Origin: Planctomycetota bacterium
Lineage (GTDB): Bacteria; Planctomycetota; UBA11346
Reading direction: 5' to 3'
DNA length: 36,099 nucleotides
Assembly: GCA_024641365.1 (NCBI GenBank)
Contig: JAHEDF010000002.1
Coordinates: 1 to 36,099 of the forward strand
The notes under the pieces: generated by a model
Databases searched by the model: none
What the model was told of the DNA's origin: nothing
Seen by the model: the letters and a program-made list of their open reading frames with translations, nothing else
Part shown: piece by piece, positions 25,062 to 33,068 of the stretch
How positions within the stretch are numbered: position 1 is the stretch's first letter
Layout: each line of letters begins with the position of its first letter
Program-made: the position numbers and the translations under genes

Positions 25062-25451
25062 TCAGACGACGTAGCCCTTCAAATAGATAAGAAATCCTGG
25101 GCCACAGTTCGCTCCCGCATATTTGGGGTCGGAACTAGATACACTTAAAAAACTCTTTTCGATGTTTGCCTTTTCTATTTCGAAAGACATAGATACCATT
25201 CCGTCTTTCACTTCAGTGCTAATCTTTGTATTATTACCATTATTAATTAAATTGACTGTGTTATAACTATCACCTTTGAATGTCACAGTTATTCTTAGTT
25301 TATTCTGATCTTGCTGACTATCTTTAAAGATAACCGATAGGTTCTTTTCCTGTTGCGCTTTGCTACCCTTTTCAATTGCACCAGGAATGCCTGCATAAAG
25401 ACCAGTAGAGGCCATAACGAATAAAAGAAGGAAGAGTCGTAAGTAGTTCAT
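25062..25451 (-). CDS. Small secreted protein, tandem family member 1
   Basis: First of the four paralogues in transcription order, 129 residues. The signal peptide is MNYLRLFLLLFVMASTGLYAG, followed by IPGAIEKGSKAQQEK, FKDSQQDQNKLRITVTFKGD, VNLINNGNNTKISTEVKDGM and VSMSFEIEKANIEKS. It ends SDPKYAGANCGPGFLIYLKGYVV. AGGA lies 6 nt before the ATG. A perfect 8-bp palindrome pair (25497-25514) sits 46 nt upstream and may regulate the set. One cysteine after the signal peptide leaves the possibility of a dimer through a disulfide. I do not recognise the family and assign no function. Confidence 0.78.
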   Translation of the reverse strand: MNYLRLFLLLFVMASTGLYAGIPGAIEKGSKAQQEKNLSVIFKDSQQDQNKLRITVTFKGDSYNTVNLINNGNNTKISTEVKDGMVSMSFEIEKANIEKSFLSVSSSDPKYAGANCGPGFLIYLKGYVV

Positions 25452-25496
25452 TGTTCTTTCCTAGCATATGGTCATGAGATTGAAGATGGCTATGCC

Positions 25497-25514
25497 GTAA
25501 CATGCACATGTTAC
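25497..25514. promoter_or_regulatory. Perfect palindrome GTAACATG-CA-CATGTTAC upstream of the paralogue cluster
   Basis: Two exact 8-bp half-sites with a 2-bp spacer, 46 nt upstream of the first paralogue's ATG. It is followed by TTTTTC on the plus strand, but no plus-strand gene leads into it, so an operator for the minus-strand cluster is more plausible than a terminator. The binding factor is unknown. Confidence 0.5.
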
Positions 25515-25601
25515 TTTTTCGTCCTACGAACGGCCCTCGATTTCCTTAGTCATACCTTCTACAAGTTCGACTACACGTGGTCTTTAGCACATAAACGCGG
25601 T

Positions 25602-26270
25602 TTAAAACATAAAGTTCAGATGCGCGCGTACCCCAACATCCCAACCAGTTGGAGCCGTTGTTCGCTGCACAAACCCACCACCATTTGGTGAAATGACAGA
25701 CATGTCCGTTGCGCCCCAATACGCACCATAAATACCACCGCCAATCCCAAAGGTGCGATTCATTAACATCCAGACACCGAGGCCGGCAGTTACTCCATAA
25801 CGATACGCACTGTCACTATTTTTTTGGCTCGTCACGCCATCACTGGTTTTAAAATCAGCCTCAAACGTACCGAATTCTAAACCAACTTCTGGCGTGATAC
25901 CGAGCATCACCGATTCATCAGCCATCCAATAACAGGGAATTGCTGAGCCAACCGTAAAATTCAGCATGATACTTTCACTATCGATAGCAAAATTAGTCGT
26001 TTCAGTTTCAAACGTTTCGTAAAACAAACTCACTTCAGCAAATGGATTATGGCGTGGTTGCCTTAAAAAATAGTCGCGAAAATGCACGCCGTAACGCGCG
26101 CCACTATCATGTGCAGACGTCACGCCATCAGCTTTGATTTCACCATCCAAAAAATGCTGATACGAAAATGACAATCCACCTAACAGTGGCTCAACAGCCG
26201 AGACAGACGATGCCATGGTGAGTAATGCGAGAGATAATGGGATCATGTAGGACGGGCGCATGGTGGGCAT
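25602..26270 (-). CDS. Probable outer-membrane beta-barrel protein
   Basis: About 222 residues. After the signal peptide IPLSLALLTMASSVSA the chain alternates polar and hydrophobic residues in strands with turns rich in Gly, Asp and Asn, for example FSYQHFLDGEIKADG, PFAEVSLFYETFETETTNF, VMLGITPEVGLEFG and TAGLGVWMLMNRTFGIGGGIYGAYWG. It ends in aromatic Phe (RAHLNFMF), the usual insertion signal of outer-membrane barrels. This suggests an eight-stranded barrel of the OmpA/OmpW size class. The start is uncertain: ATGs at 26270 and 26261 and a GTG at 26288 are all possible and none has a good ribosome site. It is divergent from the AAA operon. Function unknown. Confidence 0.65.
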   Translation of the reverse strand: MPTMRPSYMIPLSLALLTMASSVSAVEPLLGGLSFSYQHFLDGEIKADGVTSAHDSGARYGVHFRDYFLRQPRHNPFAEVSLFYETFETETTNFAIDSESIMLNFTVGSAIPCYWMADESVMLGITPEVGLEFGTFEADFKTSDGVTSQKNSDSAYRYGVTAGLGVWMLMNRTFGIGGGIYGAYWGATDMSVISPNGGGFVQRTTAPTGWDVGVRAHLNFMF

Positions 26271-26458
26271 GCTTGAGCCATTTTTCACAAGACAATGGTT
26301 ATTCGCGCCAGTCGTCGAAGGCGTGCGAGTAACTACTGATATCTTACGAGCGTTTTGTGGGGTGCATTTGTGACGAGGCTGTGGTGCATCGCCAGCTTAG
26401 CCCTACCAACCTGGACAAGGCTATCTACACCACAGCACTGTTTGCCCGAGAAAACGCT

Positions 26459-28018
26459 ATGCCACCAACCCCGCATCCACAAACCACATCCGCTGAATTG
26501 CCTGCTACTCGTGGCGCATTACGTGCGCATGGGGGATACGAACCTCTCAGCATTAAACAAGAATTACGCAAGCACGTCGTCGCAGCACTCAGCACCGGTT
26601 TGTCCGGCGAAAAATTATTTCCTGGTTTAATTGGTTACGGTGAAACGGTTATTCCCCAAGTGGTCAATGCCATATTAGCTGGCCATGATTTATTATTATT
26701 AGGCTTACGTGGTCAGGCAAAAACGCGTCTCGCTCGCGCACTCACTCGTTTTTTATCACCACACGTTCCCGCTTTAGCTGGCGATCCGCTCCGCTCACAC
26801 CCACTTGCACCTGTTGGTGCAATCGCCGAAGACATTATTGCTCGTGATGGTGATCAGGCCAAAGTCATCTGGTTAGCACGCGAAGAACGCTACGGCGAAA
26901 AATTAGCGACGCCCGATGTATCGGTTGCTGATTTAATTGGTGATGTTGATCCAATTCGCGCCAGCCGTGAAGGCTATGATTTAGGTGATTTACGCGCCGT
27001 CACTTTTGGCATCGTCCCACGTACTAATCGCGGTATTTTTTGCATTAATGAATTACCGGATTTAGCGCCACGCATCCAAGTGGCCTTGTTTAATATTTTA
27101 GAAGAACAAGACGTGCAGGTACGTGGCATCCCACTGCGCCTCCCACTTGATTTAATGTTAGTATTCACCGCCAATCCGGAAGATTACACGAGTCGCGGTC
27201 AAATTATTACGCCACTGAAAGACCGTATCGGCGCACAAGTACTCACCCATTATCCAAAACAACGTGACGATGGCGTACGTATCATTGAACAAGAATCACA
27301 TGTTGTTGCTGCAGAACAATGCACACCAATTATTCCCTCATTATTCCCCATAATTATTGAAGAAGCCGCGCGCGCTGCGCGGGTCAGCGAATTTGTTGAT
27401 GGGAAAAGTGGCGTATCGGCGCGATTAACCATTGCCGCCATGGAAGCGTTGCAGGCTAACGTATTGCAACGTGGTTTATTGCTCGGCGAAAAACAACCGA
27501 TGGCACGCCTCGTTGATTTACCAGCCACACTTGCAGCGATGACCGGAAAAATTGAACTCGCTTATGAAGGTGAACAAGAAGGTCCGTTAAAAGTTGGTTG
27601 GCATGTTTTAGGCGAAGCGGTTAAAAATTTATGGCGAGAAAAATTACCACCTGTTATTCATGACGAGGAAGATCACGGTAGCAAAAAAGGTGGTCCAACA
27701 GACGAGCGCGATAGCGGACCATGGCAAGATATTTTAGCCTGGTTTGCCAAAGGAAATCAGCTCAACATTAATGATCATTCAACCACGTCTGACCATCTGT
27801 GTGCTCTTGATGCCATTCCTGGTTTAGCGGCTTTAACGGAAACCTTATTAAATCCACCACCAAATGAACGTGCGGTGTGGATGGAATTTGTTATTGAGGG
27901 ATTATTTCAAGGCGGCGCACTGGCACGCGAAGACAGCCAACGTGGATTAATCTATAGCGATTTATTAGCACATTTAATGGGACGCGAAGATCGTAACAAA
28001 GGACGGAGACGATTATGA
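26459..28018 (+). CDS. AAA+ ATPase, MoxR/magnesium chelatase subunit I-like, with variant nucleotide motifs
   Basis: About 519 residues from the ATG at 26459, which has GAGAA about 8 nt upstream; an ORF extension to 26357 adds 34 residues with no clear merit. The P-loop is GLRGQAKTRLAR (82-93), in which the usual second Gly before Lys is Ala. The Walker B region reads RGIFCINELPDL, with Asn in place of Asp before the Glu. It is followed by LNILEEQDVQVRG and FTANPEDYTSRGQIITPLKDRIG, the sensor/arginine-finger region of the MoxR/BchI group. These variants appear characteristic of a subfamily rather than damage. The stop overlaps the DinB-like start (ATGA) and a VWA protein follows: the classic AAA plus VWA pairing used for metal insertion or protein remodelling. 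Confidence 0.87.
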   Translation: MPPTPHPQTTSAELPATRGALRAHGGYEPLSIKQELRKHVVAALSTGLSGEKLFPGLIGYGETVIPQVVNAILAGHDLLLLGLRGQAKTRLARALTRFLSPHVPALAGDPLRSHPLAPVGAIAEDIIARDGDQAKVIWLAREERYGEKLATPDVSVADLIGDVDPIRASREGYDLGDLRAVTFGIVPRTNRGIFCINELPDLAPRIQVALFNILEEQDVQVRGIPLRLPLDLMLVFTANPEDYTSRGQIITPLKDRIGAQVLTHYPKQRDDGVRIIEQESHVVAAEQCTPIIPSLFPIIIEEAARAARVSEFVDGKSGVSARLTIAAMEALQANVLQRGLLLGEKQPMARLVDLPATLAAMTGKIELAYEGEQEGPLKVGWHVLGEAVKNLWREKLPPVIHDEEDHGSKKGGPTDERDSGPWQDILAWFAKGNQLNINDHSTTSDHLCALDAIPGLAALTETLLNPPPNERAVWMEFVIEGLFQGGALAREDSQRGLIYSDLLAHLMGREDRNKGRRRL

Positions 28019-28527
28019 GTACCCTGTTAATTGACGATCTGCAAAATGACCGGCGTCGAGCCAATGAATTTTTCGCTGCTGATGCAACACAATTGGAAAA
28101 AACCTACGCCCCTGGGAAATGGTCGGTGCGTTACATATTAATCCATTTAACTGACTCAAATACGGTGCTACTTGATCGTCTGCGTCGCCTCCAAGCTGAT
28201 GATAAACCCCTGTTATGGGGATTTAATGAAAATCACTGGGCGGAACACCTCCACTACGAAAAACGTGATCTCGCCGTGGCAGCAAAATTATTTAACGCGA
28301 CTATTGATGCGATCATTGAATTAGCAACGTTGACACCAGCTAGCCGCTATGAGCGCCATGGCGTCCACAGTGAAATTGGCCGCAAAACGTTTGCCGAAGT
28401 ATTAAGTTTTGTGCACGCCCACAATGTCCACCATTTAGAACAAATGAATGCCGCCGTAAATGGCAGTAGTTTAAATACCAAAATGAGTGAACCATTACAA
28501 CATTTTTATTCACCACCAAGTGCCTAA
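28015..28527 (+). CDS. DinB-like four-helix metal-binding protein
   Basis: A 170-residue protein of the DinB/YfiT-like superfamily. Landmarks are YAPGKWSVRYILIHLTDSN near the N-terminus, with a metal-ligand His in ILIHL, and the paired histidines in FVHAHNVHHLEQMN, giving a His triad for a divalent metal. Family members act as thiol-dependent transferases or have unknown functions. The start overlaps the stop of the AAA gene by 4 nt and the VWA gene follows 27 nt later, so it is embedded in that operon. This is an uncommon partner for AAA/VWA pairs. Thiol transferase versus other metal chemistry cannot be settled. Confidence 0.8.
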   Translation: MSTLLIDDLQNDRRRANEFFAADATQLEKTYAPGKWSVRYILIHLTDSNTVLLDRLRRLQADDKPLLWGFNENHWAEHLHYEKRDLAVAAKLFNATIDAIIELATLTPASRYERHGVHSEIGRKTFAEVLSFVHAHNVHHLEQMNAAVNGSSLNTKMSEPLQHFYSPPSA

Positions 28528-28554
28528 GTAATCTTTTCAATTAATGTAGTCGAT

Positions 28555-29652
28555 ATGCAATACAGCTATCAACATTTAGACTGGCGCGAATTAGCCAATC
28601 GTTTGGCGCGAACCAAACAGATGGATGAATTATTTCGCGAACTGATGTTGGCGGCGAATGGCGATGTTGAAAAAGCACTGCATTATTTAGAACAAGTCAG
28701 CGAACGTTTTCGTCAGCAAATTGGTTTTGATCGTCAGGATTTTGAAACACATTTACGCGAACAAGGATTTATTACAGGTACACCTAAAAACCGTCGCTTG
28801 TCTGCACGTGGCGAACGCGCGCTCCGCAGCGGGTGCCTAGAAGCGGTATTTGGCAAATTACGCGCTGGCGGCGCCGGTGACCATACTATTCAAAAATCAG
28901 GAACCACTGGTGATGTCACTGGTGAATTACGACCCTGGCAACCTGGCGATGAATCTTATGACATTCATTACCGCGAAAGTTTATTAGGATCGCTACGTGC
29001 TGGGCGCGACCATTTACATCACGATGATTTAGTTGTTCAAGAACGTGACAGTAATACAGCTGCTGCCACCGTCATGCTCATAGACGTCAGCCATAGTATG
29101 ACCCTGTATGGCGAAGACCGCATTACGCCCGCCAAGCGTGTCGCCATGGCTTTTGCCGAATTACAGCGACGTCGCTATGCAAAAGACAGCCTGCATATTT
29201 TATTATTTGGTGATGATGTCGAAGAAGTCACTGTTGCGCAATTACCGTACATCAGCAACGGTCCTTTTCACACCAATACCTGTGAAGCATTACGACGTGC
29301 CGCTGAAATTCTCACCAAACAACATCAGCCCAACAAACGGGTGGTGATGATAACCGATGGCAAACCGACGGCATTATTTACCAAGCAACGCGGGCGCGAT
29401 GGTAAACGACAATTAATGATTAATAGCAGTTACGGTCTAGATCCGGAAATTGTGACCGCAACGCTTAATCAAGGCGCACGTTTTCCACGTTTGAAAATTG
29501 ACCTCTCTATTTTCATGGTCGCCACTGATCCGTATTTAGAACGATTTGTTTCTCGTCTTGTAGAAGTCAGCAAAGGTCGCGCCTTCCGCGCTAGCCTTGG
29601 CGACTTAGGCAGCCAAGTCCTCGGACAAATATTTGGCCGCCGGTCTACATGA
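28555..29652 (+). CDS. VWA-domain protein, partner of the AAA ATPase
   Basis: A 365-residue protein with an N-terminal helical region (1-165) and a von Willebrand factor A domain (about 170-355). The metal-ion-dependent adhesion site is intact: DVSHS (177-181), the threonine in HTNTCEAL and the aspartate in VVMITDGKPT. Proteins like this are the second half of MoxR/BchI-type chaperone systems, where the AAA ring and VWA protein act together on a client, for example inserting a metal or activating an enzyme. No signal peptide, so it is cytoplasmic. It ends 4 nt before a repeat element that occupies the whole convergent gap to the sulfatase gene. The client is unknown. Confidence 0.87.
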   Translation: MQYSYQHLDWRELANRLARTKQMDELFRELMLAANGDVEKALHYLEQVSERFRQQIGFDRQDFETHLREQGFITGTPKNRRLSARGERALRSGCLEAVFGKLRAGGAGDHTIQKSGTTGDVTGELRPWQPGDESYDIHYRESLLGSLRAGRDHLHHDDLVVQERDSNTAAATVMLIDVSHSMTLYGEDRITPAKRVAMAFAELQRRRYAKDSLHILLFGDDVEEVTVAQLPYISNGPFHTNTCEALRRAAEILTKQHQPNKRVVMITDGKPTALFTKQRGRDGKRQLMINSSYGLDPEIVTATLNQGARFPRLKIDLSIFMVATDPYLERFVSRLVEVSKGRAFRASLGDLGSQVLGQIFGRRST

Positions 29653-29656
29653 AATT

Positions 29657-29808
29657 GAAGACAGATTAACCGCAGAGGGCGCAGAGAGCGCAGAGGGTGT
29701 TTAGAAAAAGACCCTGTCTAATTCCACTGTCTTTACATGCCAATCAACCGTACTTTTTGCTGTTGATTTGTTGAAAAAATCTCTGCGTCCTCTGCGGTTA
29801 ATTCTTCT
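29657..29808. repeat. Inverted-repeat miniature element (copy 3) filling a convergent gap
   Basis: The left end gaagacagattaaccgcag... with gagggcgca and gagagcgca units (29657-29697) is matched by the inverted right end ctctgcgtcctctgcggtta (29781-29800) and aattcttc. The element spans nearly all of the 162 bp between the VWA stop (29652) and the sulfatase stop (29815). The hairpin it can form may end transcription from both sides. Confidence 0.78.
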
Positions 29809-29814
29809 TTAAAT

Positions 29815-31344
29815 TTACGGCATGACTGGTTTTAAAGGGCCCGTTTTATCTTTGTTGAGTGGATATTGCGCACCGCAATTTTCCAATGCTTGAATCATGC
29901 CCGCCATCATGCGTTTTAAATTATCAGGATCTGATTGAGCTAAGTTGTTCGCTTCCGCACGATCAACTGCCAGATTATATAATTCATATTGTGACCATTT
30001 ATCTTTCTCATTGAGATGATAATGATAAATAACTTTCCAATTTCCTTTGCGATAGGTGGTAAAATAACTGCTGCGATGACTATGTGGGAAATGCATTAAA
30101 AATTCACGTTCGCCTAAAATACCGTCTTTACCCGCAAAAGCCAAACTTATATCGATGCCATCAAATGTAACCGATGGTTTTTCTGCGCCCGCTACTTTGA
30201 TAATAGTCGGGTAAATATCACAGACACTGCCAATGTCGTTCACCACCGTGCCTGCTGTAATCGGCATTTGTTTTTGAAACTGATTTGCTGCATTTGGCTG
30301 CGCCCATGCAGCAATAAATGGCACACGCATACCGCCTTCGTAGTGGGTTCCTTTTTTCCCACGTAGGGGCGCTGCACACGCAATATCATGCGTTGGTCCA
30401 GCTGGCGCATCACTGCCATTATCACCAACAAATAATACCAAGGTATTTTCAGCTATTCCAAGCTTTTGCACATGATCTAAAATATCGCCTAAAGACTTGT
30501 CCATCCCTTCAATTAAAGTCGCAAAGGCAGCCATGCTTTTTGATTGTCCGGCATAATTTTTGACAAAGCGATCATCTGCTTGGAACGGTGCATGCACAGC
30601 ATAATGCGCCATGTAAGCGAAAAACGGTTTTTTATCTTCAACTGATTGCGAAATAGCTTTGTTAATTTCTAACGTTAATGCTTCGGTTAAAAAAATATCC
30701 TTGCCGCGGTATTCTTCTAATCCAGGAACGGCACGCCTTTCGCGGCCCTTCTTATCGTGACCAAATTGTTCTTTGCCATAATAACTGCCAGGTTGGCCAA
30801 TGGCGCCACCAGCAATATTAATATCAAAACCAATATGCTGAGGATTTTCTGCTGGCGAATCAAATGGGCCAAAGTGGCCTTTGCCACAATGAATGGTGCG
30901 ATAGCCGGCTTTTCGTAATTGTTCTGGTAATAAACCATTTGCTGATGCAGCACCTTTCCACAACCAGTCTTTGGGACCAAAGGGACCAGCATTATTTGAC
31001 TCTGGGCTAATCCATTGGGTCACATGATGACGTGCCGAGGTTTGCCCGGTCATGATCGACATGCGTGAAGGTGAACACACGCTCATCGCATAAAAATTAC
31101 TGAAGCGAACACCTTGATCTGCCAGCCGCTGCATATTTGGCGTGCGATGTAAATCATTAAAAGGGTGTTTTTCCAACTTGCCTTGTGCGTCGGTTAAAAA
31201 AGACACCGAGGTATCCATCACGCCCATATCATCAATTAGTACCACAATAATATTAGGACGCTCTGCAGCTGTTCCGCAGGTTACCGATAGAGCATAAACA
31301 CATGCCATTACCATGAGCACGGTGGTGATGTGTACGAAGCGCAT
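29815..31344 (-). CDS. Secreted Cys-type sulfatase (formylglycine-dependent)
   Basis: Exported sulfatase, about 509 residues. From the ATG at 31344, which has GGAGG 5 nt upstream, the signal peptide ends near CGTAA, followed by ERPNIIVVLIDDMG with the metal-binding aspartates (38-39). The active-site motif is SVCSPSRMSIMTG, with Cys90 to be converted to formylglycine, and IHCGKGHFG and LFVGDNGSD supply further metal and sulfate ligands. It would remove sulfate esters, probably from a polysaccharide, in the periplasm; activation needs a formylglycine-generating enzyme, which is not in this window. An ATG six codons upstream (31362) is less likely. Such sulfatases are numerous in Planctomycetota. 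The substrate cannot be predicted. Confidence 0.92.
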   Translation of the reverse strand: MRFVHITTVLMVMACVYALSVTCGTAAERPNIIVVLIDDMGVMDTSVSFLTDAQGKLEKHPFNDLHRTPNMQRLADQGVRFSNFYAMSVCSPSRMSIMTGQTSARHHVTQWISPESNNAGPFGPKDWLWKGAASANGLLPEQLRKAGYRTIHCGKGHFGPFDSPAENPQHIGFDINIAGGAIGQPGSYYGKEQFGHDKKGRERRAVPGLEEYRGKDIFLTEALTLEINKAISQSVEDKKPFFAYMAHYAVHAPFQADDRFVKNYAGQSKSMAAFATLIEGMDKSLGDILDHVQKLGIAENTLVLFVGDNGSDAPAGPTHDIACAAPLRGKKGTHYEGGMRVPFIAAWAQPNAANQFQKQMPITAGTVVNDIGSVCDIYPTIIKVAGAEKPSVTFDGIDISLAFAGKDGILGEREFLMHFPHSHRSSYFTTYRKGNWKVIYHYHLNEKDKWSQYELYNLAVDRAEANNLAQSDPDNLKRMMAGMIQALENCGAQYPLNKDKTGPLKPVMP

Positions 31345-31620
31345 AATTCCTCCATAATGCATACGTTTACAAGACCTGCTGAGCTGATGTAGAATATCGC
31401 CACAAACAGATCACATGAACATTATTCTCAAAATAGTTCTGAACGCTGGGAAAAAAGCTAGCAACCAAACCGCTATTAATCTGAGGACAATGAGATGAAT
31501 TCAGGTATAGGAGGCTAAATTTTTAACAACGGTCTTTTGCCATTCCACGCATTAATTATTATCAATTTACCAGTATTTTATCTGCAAAACCATGCGCTAC
31601 CAAAGGCCTATCGCCGTCTT

Positions 31621-32499
31621 TTACTTTACCACTTCTACCTGAATTGGCTTTGCGCTATCCAAATGCACATCGCGTTGCGGGAACGCAATGACAATACCGT
31701 TTTCATTAAATATTTCATTAATGCGGTGACGAATTTCGCTTTCAATTTTTCGTCGCTCAAGCACACGACGCGCACGTATCCACACTAATAATTCAAAGTT
31801 TAACGAATCAGAGCCAAATTCCTCAAATAATACCACAGGAGCAGGTTCTTTGGAGACCTGTGGATGATTTTGGGCGACTTCCAATAAAAGCTTTTCTACT
31901 ATACGTGTGTCAGTGCCATAAGCCGCACCAACTTTTGTTACGGCACAAACGGTATCGTCATCATAATGCCAATTAGTAACCGATGATTCCAATAATTGAC
32001 TATTCGGAATCAGATGAGTTACGCCGGTATAGTCAGTCAATAAAGTCGCACGTGCTCCAACGCGCACTACCATTCCTGAATAATCTCCGACCTTTACCAA
32101 ATCACCTGGCTTTACCGGACGTTCAATCAGTAAAATTAAACCGCTGATAAAATTAGCTAAAATATGTTGCGAGCCGAAACCAATACCAATTGCTAAAGCG
32201 CCACCAAAAATTGTGAATACGGTTAATGGCACACCGGCAAATTGTAACGCACCTAATAAAATAGCTGCGACTAACGTGTAATGTATCAGCGTCGACAAAA
32301 CCACTGACATTCCAGCGCCAACTTTCAAACCACGCAATACCCGTGCGACAATAATGCGGCTTATTATTTTTGATAACATCAACCCGACAATAAAAGCAAA
32401 TAGGGCGATAGTTAATTTACCTGGCGTAATCCATGCCTCTTCTACTTGGAACAAGCCATAATTCCAAAAATTTACAAACCATTCCCAGAATTCATTCAT
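31621..32499 (-). CDS. MscS-family small-conductance mechanosensitive channel
   Basis: A 292-residue inner-membrane channel. Three hydrophobic segments (about 27-47, 68-90 and 93-115) are followed by the pore-lining TM3 block GGALAIGIGFGSQHILANFISGLILLIERPVKPGD (about 98-132), the family signature with Gly/Ala packing. A beta domain (KVGDYSGMVVRVGARATLL) and the alpha/beta C-terminal domain follow, ending in IAFPQRDVH. It would open on membrane tension after osmotic downshift. AAGGG lies about 10 nt before the ATG. It is 276 nt upstream of the sulfatase in the same direction and probably separate; the intervening 31345-31620 holds no gene that I can support. Confidence 0.92.
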   Translation of the reverse strand: MNEFWEWFVNFWNYGLFQVEEAWITPGKLTIALFAFIVGLMLSKIISRIIVARVLRGLKVGAGMSVVLSTLIHYTLVAAILLGALQFAGVPLTVFTIFGGALAIGIGFGSQHILANFISGLILLIERPVKPGDLVKVGDYSGMVVRVGARATLLTDYTGVTHLIPNSQLLESSVTNWHYDDDTVCAVTKVGAAYGTDTRIVEKLLLEVAQNHPQVSKEPAPVVLFEEFGSDSLNFELLVWIRARRVLERRKIESEIRHRINEIFNENGIVIAFPQRDVHLDSAKPIQVEVVK

Positions 32500-33068
32500 G
32501 AGTCGGGTCCCTTTCCGTTAGGAAGTATGCCAACACATTATAACTGGTCCATAAAAGTTTGACTGCACGTCATGCAACTGTTTGCGGTACTTTGCTGCAG
32601 GTCAGCTAAGTTGGTAGAATACCACTAACTAATGGTCACAATCGCTCGTATTCGGGCAAGAACAGCGTTTATAACAACATGACATAAAATTCAGGAAATT
32701 CACCAAAATACAAACAATTAACCGCTGAGAGCGCAGAGAGCGCAGAGAGCGCAGAGAGCGCAGAGAGCGCAGAGAGCGCAGAGAGCGCAGAGAGCGCAGA
32801 GAGCGCAGAGAGCGCAGAGATGGTTATTTCAATATGCCTACAATAAAAAGCGACGTTTATTGGTATTTAAAGGCAATGGAATGAACTAAGATTTTTTTTA
32901 TAAATTCCCTCTGCGCTCTCTGCGTCCTCTGCGGTTAATCTGTATTCAAAATATATATATTGTAGGGGAAAACGTAATAATTAGCCGAATACCATTGGCA
33001 CTAGCTCTGTACTGAATGCTTTTTAATGATTTTGCTCTTGACGTGATAATTGCTCAGTGCTTTAGAAC
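32500..33068. other. Intergenic region containing an expanded repeat element
   Basis: This 569-bp gap lies between the MscS start and the stop of the second FtsX permease. Its middle (32718-32947) is repeat copy 4. Bases 32500-32717 should hold the MscS promoter but I can define no box with confidence. Bases 32948-33068 are AT-rich; they include aattagccgaataccattg, an inverted relative of 22182-22200 beside copy 2. No gene is supported. Confidence 0.75.
32718..32947. repeat. Inverted-repeat miniature element (copy 4) with ten 9-bp GAGAGCGCA units
   Basis: The left end ttaaccgct is followed by ten exact GAGAGCGCA units (32727-32816). The interior matches copy 2 closely (aaggcaatggaatgaacta, then a T-run and taaattccct), and the right end carries ctctgcgctctctgcgtcct then ctgcggttaatctgtattc. 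Compared with copy 2, the array has expanded from about one unit to ten, so it is a likely length-variable locus. Confidence 0.85.

Noticed and set aside
25497..25514. Rho-independent terminator (palindrome then TTTTT on the plus strand)
   Set aside because: The stem is AT-rich and no plus-strand gene reads into it; an operator is the better reading.
31498..31521. Seven-codon ORF followed by GGAGG-like sequence on the plus strand
   Set aside because: No downstream plus-strand gene uses the ribosome-site-like sequence, and the neighbours are on the minus strand.
32727..32816. Possible CRISPR array
   Set aside because: The 9-bp units are contiguous with no spacers and no cas genes are near; it is a simple tandem array inside a repeat element.
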